Source: an uncultured Succinivibrio sp.
GTDB taxonomy: Bacteria > Pseudomonadota > Gammaproteobacteria > Enterobacterales > Succinivibrionaceae
Length of the DNA stretch: 7,065 nt
Direction of reading: 5' to 3'
Assembly (NCBI GenBank): GCA_900767695.1
Contig: CAAGAC010000049.1
Coordinates: forward strand, 1 to 7,065
A program made the translations under genes and the position numbers. The notes under the pieces were generated by a model that was not told the DNA's origin, did no database searches, and saw only the letters and a program-made list of their open reading frames with translations. Numbering within the stretch: the first letter of the stretch is position 1; each line of letters starts with the position of its first letter. Shown in pieces: positions 1 to 4,366 of this stretch.

Positions 1-276
1 CAGGGCGCTCCAGGCCTTGGGCCAGCCGCAGTAGAAGGCGAGCTGGGTGATAGCCTCGACCGCCTCCTGCCTCGTGACGCCGTGGGCCTTGCCAAGCGCC
101 AGGTGCGACTTGAGCTGCGGGAACTGGCCTGCCGAGAAGAGCGCGGCGATGGTTATGAGGCTGCGGTCGCGCACGGAAAGCTGCGGCGCCCTCGACCAGA
201 TCTGCCCGAAGAGCACGTCGTCGTTGAGCTCAGCGAACTTGGGGGCGAGATCGCCAAGCCTGGTGCGGCCGGCAGT
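1..276. repeat. Tandem gene duplication, copy B (pairs with 921-1196)
   Basis: This stretch aligns without gaps to 921-1196 at a constant offset of 920 bp and encodes the shared CMD domain. The first 50 bp differ from 921-970 at one base only (position 40 g, position 960 a), while the rest is clearly more diverged. The duplication is older than the near-identical patch, which suggests local gene conversion or strong constraint there. Confidence 0.85.
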
Positions 277-411
277 CTGCTTCTCGACCGTCCTCGGGTA
301 GGTGCCGAGGACGGCCCCGTCGTCCGGGGCGGCCTGGGCTGCGGCACAATGGCCGCTGATGGCGATCGCGGCTGCAAGCGCCGCGGCAAGGGTCCTGATG
401 CGCGTCTTCAT
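1..411 (-). CDS. Exported carboxymuconolactone decarboxylase (CMD) family protein, 3' end beyond the window
   Basis: The frame is open from an ATG at 409-411 to base 1, giving 137 residues with no stop, so the C-terminus lies outside the window. An AGGAG ribosome-binding site (complement of 418-422) is 6 bases before the start. Residues 1-28 form a signal peptide: basic MKTRIR, an Ala/Leu/Ile core, and an AQA-A type cleavage site near residue 27, so export to the periplasm is inferred. Residues 52-137 are a CMD-like all-helical domain with the RDRSLITIAALFS block and AFYCGWPKAWSAL. There is one cysteine (C128) rather than the CxxC of AhpD peroxidase-type members. From residue 46 on it aligns without gaps to the neighbouring CMD-cupin protein, 70 of 92 residues identical, so a cupin domain may follow beyond the edge. 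It is the last visible gene of the minus-strand series, 62 bp after its paralogue. CMD-fold proteins include lactone decarboxylases and thiol peroxidases; the substrate here is unknown. Confidence 0.88.
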   Translation of the reverse strand, partial: MKTRIRTLAAALAAAIAISGHCAAAQAAPDDGAVLGTYPRTVEKQTAGRTRLGDLAPKFAELNDDVLFGQIWSRAPQLSVRDRSLITIAALFSAGQFPQLKSHLALGKAHGVTRQEAVEAITQLAFYCGWPKAWSAL

Positions 412-455
412 GGTGTGCTCCTGTTGAGGTCGTGGTTTTTGCATTTGAAAATCGG

Positions 456-471
456 GCCCCGGATGCGGGGC
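456..471 (-). other. Short GC hairpin between the two CMD genes
   Basis: The arms GCCCCG and CGGGGC are separated by four bases, giving a 6-bp stem just after the stop of the CMD-cupin gene in the direction of transcription. It is followed on the minus strand by CCGATTTT, so it could be a weak intrinsic terminator or an RNA-stability element inside the operon. The T-run is short, so termination would be partial at best. Confidence 0.35.
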
Positions 472-473
472 GC

Positions 474-1298
474 TCAGATCCCGCGGTTGCTCTCGTCGTC
501 GGCAGGCTCGAGCCACTCGTTGGAGGACTCGGTGCCCGGCACCTCGAGCGCCAGGTGCTGGAACCAGCAGCCCTTGGCAGCGCCGTGCCAGTGTTTGACG
601 TTGGCGGGGATGGTGACGGTGTCGCCCGGCAGCATCTTCACGGGATCCCTGCCCCACTCCTGGTACCAGCCGCGGCCTGCGACGCAGATGATGATCTGCC
701 CGCCGCCATCCTTAGCATGGTGGATGTGCCAGTGGTTGCGCACGCCCGGGGCGAAGGTGACGTTGAAGACGCCGAACTTGCCTGTGGTCAGCGCTCCAAG
801 CCAGCTCCTGCCGGTGAAGAACTGGGAGTATGGGTTTGGCCTTCCCAGCGGGAAGTGCGAGAGCTCGCCCATAGGGACGTCGTCATCCCTCACGTCCGCG
901 TAGACCTCGCGGATGATGGGCAGGGCGCTCCAGGCCTTGGGCCAGCCGCAGTAGAAGGCAAGCTGGGTGACAGTCTCGACGGCCTGGGACCTGGTGATGC
1001 CGTGCGCCCTGCCTATCTGCAGGTGGGCCTTGAGCTGCGGGAAGAGGCCTGTCGAGAACAGCGCGGCGATGGTGATGAGGCTGCGGTCGCGCGGGGTGAG
1101 CGCGTCGATCCTCGACCAGACCCTGCCAAAGAGCACGTCGTCGTTCAAGGCGGCAAACTCAGGGGCCAGATCCCCAAGGTTCCTGCGCCCGGCGGTCTGG
1201 GCCTCGGGCTCGCGGATGCTGTCGCCAAGGGTCACGCCCGCGCTCTCGGGCTCGTCATTGCGCAGCGCGCAAAAAGAGTTCATCCTGATGACTTTCAT
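474..1298 (-). CDS. Carboxymuconolactone decarboxylase (CMD)-cupin fusion protein
   Basis: This is a 274-residue protein with two domains. Residues about 41-135 are a CMD-like helical domain (RDRSLITIAALFS, H99, C117 in AFYCGWP; a single Cys, not CxxC). Residues about 170-262 are a small beta-barrel cupin. Cupin motif 1 is visible as H189-W-H191-I-H193-H194 followed by Q201 and a G-R-G turn. Motif 2 is PGDTVTIPANVKHWHG with H236 and H238. H191, H193 and H236 or H238 are the likely metal ligands. The start at 1296-1298 has an AGAAGG ribosome-binding site (complement of 1306-1311) 7 bases upstream; a second ATG five codons in is less well placed. No signal peptide is seen, so it is probably cytoplasmic, unlike its exported neighbour. 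CMD-cupin fusions are a known architecture, often next to flavodoxins and hydrolases, and usually annotated only by domain. The stop is TGA. The reaction is unknown; the domain call is firm. Confidence 0.92.
   Translation of the reverse strand: MKVIRMNSFCALRNDEPESAGVTLGDSIREPEAQTAGRRNLGDLAPEFAALNDDVLFGRVWSRIDALTPRDRSLITIAALFSTGLFPQLKAHLQIGRAHGITRSQAVETVTQLAFYCGWPKAWSALPIIREVYADVRDDDVPMGELSHFPLGRPNPYSQFFTGRSWLGALTTGKFGVFNVTFAPGVRNHWHIHHAKDGGGQIIICVAGRGWYQEWGRDPVKMLPGDTVTIPANVKHWHGAAKGCWFQHLALEVPGTESSNEWLEPADDESNRGI
921..1196. repeat. Tandem gene duplication, copy A (pairs with 1-276)
   Basis: This is the CMD-domain part of the CMD-cupin gene, colinear with 1-276 without insertions or deletions. 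The encoded proteins match at 70 of 92 positions. The leader regions upstream of the aligned block are unrelated: one copy has a signal peptide and this one has not. Confidence 0.85.
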
Positions 1299-1353
1299 TT
1301 TTATACCTTCTTTTATTAACTATTTGTTATCCATTAAATGATTCTGTACTGCC

Positions 1354-1369
1354 GCATTGCTTTCAATGC
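1354..1369. repeat. Inverted repeat upstream of the CMD-cupin gene
   Basis: GCATTG and CAATGC flank a four-base CTTT loop, in the AT-rich gap between the hydrolase and CMD-cupin genes. It lies about 55 bp upstream of the CMD-cupin start and could be an operator half-site pair or a small RNA hairpin. A similar CAATGCATTG palindrome is found at 3628-3637 upstream of the flavodoxin gene, but such short repeats can arise by chance. Confidence 0.3.
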
Positions 1370-1380
1370 CGGCCGCTAAA

Positions 1381-1405
1381 TGCAGGGCCGCGTTGCGGCC
1401 CTGCA
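1381..1405 (-). terminator. Strong hairpin downstream of the hydrolase gene
   Basis: This is a perfect 11-bp inverted repeat (TGCAGGGCCGC, loop of three, GCGGCCCTGCA) beginning 10 bp after the hydrolase's final TGA. On the minus strand it is followed only by TTTA and then GC-rich sequence. It is therefore a terminator-like or attenuator hairpin rather than a classical intrinsic terminator. It would reduce or uncouple expression of the CMD genes from the hydrolase gene. Confidence 0.55.
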
Positions 1406-1414
1406 ACGGGGCTG

Positions 1415-2500
1415 TCACAGCCCCTTGGCGTTCAAGCGGGAGATCAGGCTGTCGGCGACCTGATCGCTGTTCTTCTCCTCGAACATGAAGTGGCTGTTGC
1501 CGTGGATCCCCTCGTCAGGCAGGCTCACGACCTTGGCGTCGCCGCCCTGCTCGTTGAATGCCTTGGCGAAGGCGCGCGCGGAGGCGAGCGACTCCTGCCA
1601 GAACTTGGTGGAGTCGATGTCGCCGGGGCCGTTTGCGATCTAGTCGCCGTAGTAGAAGATGACTGGGATTTTCGCCGCAAGCAGCGACTTGAACTGCTCG
1701 GAGTCCACAGCCGGGGCGCGGCCCGGCTCGATGAGCACGAGGGCGGCCGCATCCTTCATGCTGGTGTTGACGGCCACGGTGCAGCCCTGCGAGTGGGCGA
1801 TGAAGACGGCCTTCTTGCCGCCAGCCATCCTGCTGGAGTCCGCGAGCACGTGGGCGAGCGCGTCGGCGTTGACCTTGACGTCGAAGGAGCCGGTGTTCGG
1901 GGTCATCTGGCGGAAGAACTGATCCTGCGCGCGATCGCCCTCGGGGAACTGCGAGCCCTTGTAGGTCCCGGGCGCGACGCGGCCGATGCGGAAGTGGGTG
2001 TACCAGGCCTGATCGCCGGGCATGTGGTCCTTGGACTTGTCGCCTTCCCTGGCGTCAAGCGCGTCGGAGGTCATCGAGACGGCGCTGCCGGCCTCGCCGC
2101 GGCGCGGCTGGTCGACGAGGAACACCGGGCAGCCCCTGCGCATGAAATGCTGGGCCCAGCCCTGCCTGCCGTCGGGGGGGGTGATGAAGCCGGTGCGGGA
2201 CTGGCCGTAGCCGTGGAGCATCACGACCGGGATCCCGTTGGAGCCCGAGGGGATCGCGTAGAGCACGCTGGTGTGATCGACATGGGCGGTGGTGCCCTGG
2301 CGGGTCATGTCCTGCCAGTTCTTCCCAGGGTTGTACTTCCCGGGAACCGGGGCGGTGACGGTGCCGCCTGATGAGAACACTCCGAAGTCGGAAAGGCTCA
2401 GCGCGCTGTCCTCTGCAAGCGCGGCGTGCGAGGCTGCGGCGATGGCGATTGCGATTGTGGCTGCGATGGCGGTGATCCTGCGGGTGATGGCTGACGGCAT
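1415..2500 (-). pseudogene. Secreted alpha/beta hydrolase (esterase-like) interrupted by an in-frame TAG
   Basis: The reading frame spans 362 codons from an ATG at 2498-2500 to TGA at 1415-1417, with one internal TAG at 1640-1642 (codon 287). The start is chosen because AGGGAT (complement of 2507-2512) lies 6 bases upstream and a signal peptide begins there (basic TRR, Ala/Ile core, cleavage after ALA at residue 29). The frame is open a further 17 codons upstream without support. The mature part is an alpha/beta hydrolase: VVMLHGYGQSRTG oxyanion region, nucleophile elbow AHSQG with S237, and IEPG with E258 as likely acid. After the TAG the same frame continues for 74 residues with family-like sequence, including GIHGNSHFMF, where H337 is the expected catalytic base. 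The Ser-Glu-His arrangement resembles the Alcaligenes esterase 713 type. If UAG stops translation, the 286-residue product lacks its catalytic His and is inactive. There is no frameshift and no obvious decay elsewhere, so it is a recent pseudogene, a sequence error, or a read-through gene. It is divergent from the LysR gene. Confidence 0.82.
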
Positions 2501-2551
2501 TTTTGTATCCCTATTTTTCTGCTGCTTGGGTTCCATGTCCCATGGCTGCAA

Positions 2552-2667
2552 CTCTAGCTTGCGCGATGGGCTGTGTATAATGCTGAAAACAGAAGATGCT
2601 TATAACTTCAGGTTATAATATAGGCTTGGGCTAAGCTACTAGAAGAACAACAGGGGAAGAGGCGACC
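2552..2667. promoter_or_regulatory. Divergent promoter region between hydrolase and LysR genes
   Basis: This AT-rich region separates the minus-strand hydrolase module from the plus-strand regulator. Two perfect TATAAT hexamers on the plus strand, at 2576-2581 and 2614-2619, are -10 candidates for the LysR gene. Neither has a good TTGACA-like element 16-18 bp upstream, which would fit an activator-dependent or autoregulated promoter. On the minus strand the complement of the first box gives TTATAC, a possible -10 for the hydrolase, again without a clear -35. A divergent gap with the regulator on one side is the usual layout for LysR-type control. Confidence 0.6.
2600..2618. promoter_or_regulatory. 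Candidate LysR-type operator (perfect dyad)
   Basis: TTATAAC and GTTATAA form a perfect 7-bp inverted repeat around a 5-bp centre. It contains a T-N11-A core (T2603 to A2615), the general form of a LysR-family binding site. It overlaps the TATAAT at 2614-2619, as expected for autorepression of the regulator gene, and lies about 100 bp upstream of the hydrolase start. Assignment to this regulator is inferred from position. Confidence 0.5.
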
Positions 2668-3609
2668 ATGCCGTCAGTCATAGAGATCAACTTCCTGCGC
2701 CAGCTCTCGGCCTTCGCCGAGACCGGCACGCTCTCGGCGGCCTCCGAGAAGCTCTTCATCTCGCAGCCAGCGCTCACGCGCTCGATGCAGAAGCTTGAGG
2801 ATCTCATGGGCGTCGAGCTCTTCACCCGCCAGAAGAACCGCCTCTACCTAAACGAGAACGGCAAGCTCGCCGCCTCGCTTGCAAGCCGCGTCATCGAGGA
2901 GGACGAGAACCTGGTGCGCCAGGTGCGCGACTTCGACCGCAGGATGAGGACGGTGGCGCTCGGGTGCTGCGCCCCGGTGCCGATGATGGAGATCACCCCC
3001 TGCGTCCAGGCCGCCTTCACCGACAAGACCGTGACCTCGGAGATCAGGAACGATCCCGAGCTTTTAAAGGGGCTTGACGAGGGGACCTACCAGCTCGTCA
3101 TCACCCACGAGGAGCCAGAGCGGGAGGATCTCTACTTCAAGGCCTGCGGCTCCGAGCAGCTCTACATCTCGCTGCCGCCCGACCATCCGATGGCCTCGCG
3201 CGAGTCTCTCTCGTTCAAGGATCTCGACCGCGTGCCCATACTCCAGTACTCGGAGGTGGGGTTCTGGTACGACGTGACCATAAAATCGATCCCCCATCCG
3301 CACCTGCTGATGCAGCACAACCGCAAGGCCTTCATCGAGATCTCCAACAGCTCGGTGCTCCCGACCTTCTTCTCGGACTACTTCTTTTTCAAGGGCGACA
3401 GGCTGGGGCAGCCGCGCAGGGTGATAAGGCTCACCGACGAGTCGGCCCACCCGGTCTACTACCTTGTGTGCAAGGCTTCCGAGCAGGAGCGCTTTCGCAG
3501 CGTCTTCGAGAACCTCCCCGAGTGGAGCGCCACCTCGATGCGCCTTGTAAACCCCGACGCCGCGACCATCGGCAAGGATCAGGTGCTAAAGCCCGTGCTG
3601 CGCAGCTAG
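2668..3609 (+). CDS. LysR-family transcriptional regulator
   Basis: This is a 313-residue protein of normal family length. Residues about 6-65 are the winged helix-turn-helix: FLRQLSAFAETGTLSAASEKLFISQPALTRSMQKLE followed by LMGVELFTR, with the A-A-x-x-L and SQPALTRS helices typical of the family. A linker helix follows, and from about residue 90 to 300 an effector-binding domain of periplasmic-binding-protein type. The ATG at 2668 has GAGG at 2659-2662, 5 bases upstream. The gene ends in TAG at 3607-3609 with an in-frame TAA only five codons later. It is divergent from the hydrolase/CMD genes and is followed after 107 bp by the flavodoxin gene on the same strand, so it probably controls both sides. 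The effector is unknown. Confidence 0.95.
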   Translation: MPSVIEINFLRQLSAFAETGTLSAASEKLFISQPALTRSMQKLEDLMGVELFTRQKNRLYLNENGKLAASLASRVIEEDENLVRQVRDFDRRMRTVALGCCAPVPMMEITPCVQAAFTDKTVTSEIRNDPELLKGLDEGTYQLVITHEEPEREDLYFKACGSEQLYISLPPDHPMASRESLSFKDLDRVPILQYSEVGFWYDVTIKSIPHPHLLMQHNRKAFIEISNSSVLPTFFSDYFFFKGDRLGQPRRVIRLTDESAHPVYYLVCKASEQERFRSVFENLPEWSATSMRLVNPDAATIGKDQVLKPVLRS

Positions 3610-3650
3610 GGCAGGAGACCATAACCGCAATGCATTGAATCATGAGCGCC

Positions 3651-3671
3651 AGGCCATTACTTCAATGGCCT
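3651..3671 (+). other. Hairpin between LysR and flavodoxin genes
   Basis: AGGCCATT and AATGGCCT pair as an 8-bp stem around a 5-base loop, 41 bp after the LysR stop and 45 bp before the flavodoxin start. There is no T-run after it, so it is more likely an RNA-processing or operator element than a terminator. The gap also contains the palindrome CAATGCATTG (3628-3637) and repeated CAATG words up to the start codon. No clear sigma70 promoter is seen here. Confidence 0.35.
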
Positions 3672-3716
3672 CAAGCGGCATTCATCACCGCGATGAATAG
3701 CAATGGAGGCAATGCA

Positions 3717-4202
3717 ATGTCCGATTCAAAGATCCTCGTGGCCTATTTCTTGGCGCAGGGCGCCACCAGGCGCGCGGCCAGGGCGGTCGCCAGGGCCGTG
3801 GGAGGCGATCTCTTCTAGATAAGGCCCAAGGTTCCCTACGCTCCGTCGGATCTCGACTGGGCCAAACCGCGCTGCCGCGTCTGCCGCGAGCACGAGCATG
3901 GAGGGCCGGAGCTTGATCTCGAGGAGAACGCGCCTGCCAATTTCTCCGAGTACCAGACCGTCTTCCTCGGCTTTCCCATCTGGTGGTACACCGCAGCCTG
4001 GCCTGTCGACCGCTTCGCCTCGGCCAATGACTTTTCAGGCAAGAAGGTCATAGTCTTCTGCACCTCGGGCGGATCGCCGCTTGGCGACAGCCGCGGCCGC
4101 CTTGCAGGGCTTGCAGGCTCGGGGCAGCGGGTGGATGGCGCCCAGTTCAGCTCGGGCTCTCCTGAGTCCTCGATCGCCGCGTTTGCGCGCAATGCACTGT
4201 GA
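3717..4202 (+). pseudogene. Flavodoxin-like FMN protein interrupted by an in-frame TAG
   Basis: The frame covers 161 codons from ATG 3717 to TGA at 4200-4202, with an internal TAG at 3816-3818 (codon 34). GGAGG at 3705-3709 is 7 bases before the ATG, so the start is well supported. Before the TAG the sequence has the flavodoxin first strand and FMN-phosphate loop (KILVAYFLAQGATR, then the helix to GGDLF). After it the same frame gives IRPKVPYAPSDLDW, then VFLGFPIWWYTAAWPVDRF and KKVIVFCTSGGSPLG, the flavin-contact loops of the small flavodoxin family (Flavodoxin_4 type). Total length is normal. Family members usually have a residue such as Glu, Arg or Gln where the TAG lies; GAG or CAG to TAG is one change. 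The loop reads YFLAQG where YFS is usual, a possible second lesion. A terminated product would be 33 residues and useless, and no in-frame ATG that could restart it is seen soon after. If expressed whole it would be an electron carrier or quinone/flavin reductase-like protein. Confidence 0.82.
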
Positions 4203-4230
4203 CGGTGCTGTCCAGCAGAGCAAAAAATTG

Positions 4231-4270
4231 CGTTAAATCCACGTTAAATCCGTGCGTAAGAATGGTTAAG
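4231..4270 (+). promoter_or_regulatory. 11-bp-phased direct repeats upstream of the phosphate transporter
   Basis: CGTTAAATCC occurs at 4231-4240 and again at 4242-4251, an exact 11-bp period. A further GGTTAAG at 4264-4270 falls in the same helical phase 22 bp on; the unit between (GCGTAAG) is degenerate and shifted by one base. PhoB/PhoP response regulators of phosphate starvation bind direct repeats with an 11-bp period, and the next gene is a phosphate transporter, so a Pho-box-like site is a reasonable inference. The repeat word itself does not match the classical E. coli Pho box. A possible -10 (TAAAAT, 4321-4326) lies downstream without a clear -35. Confidence 0.4.
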
Positions 4271-4366
4271 TTTCTGAACGACTGACAAATTAGTTCGAAA
4301 CAGCATCGACCTTCGTCATTTAAAATCTCCCCGATGCCTTGTATTAGTGCAAAAGGGAGATTTCAA

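Noticed and set aside
432..1319. Long plus-strand open frame (295 codons) opposite the CMD-cupin gene
   Set aside because: It is a GC-rich shadow: the minus strand encodes recognisable CMD and cupin motifs and is homologous to the neighbouring copy, while this product has no family features and no good ribosome-binding site.
1490..2371. Plus-strand open frame of 293 codons opposite the hydrolase
   Set aside because: The composition is Ala/Gly/Val/Asp-rich without motifs, whereas the opposite strand has the signal peptide, AHSQG and GNSH motifs.
3836..4192. Minus-strand 118-codon frame opposite the flavodoxin
   Set aside because: The plus strand shows continuous flavodoxin-family sequence through the same bases; the minus product has no recognisable features.
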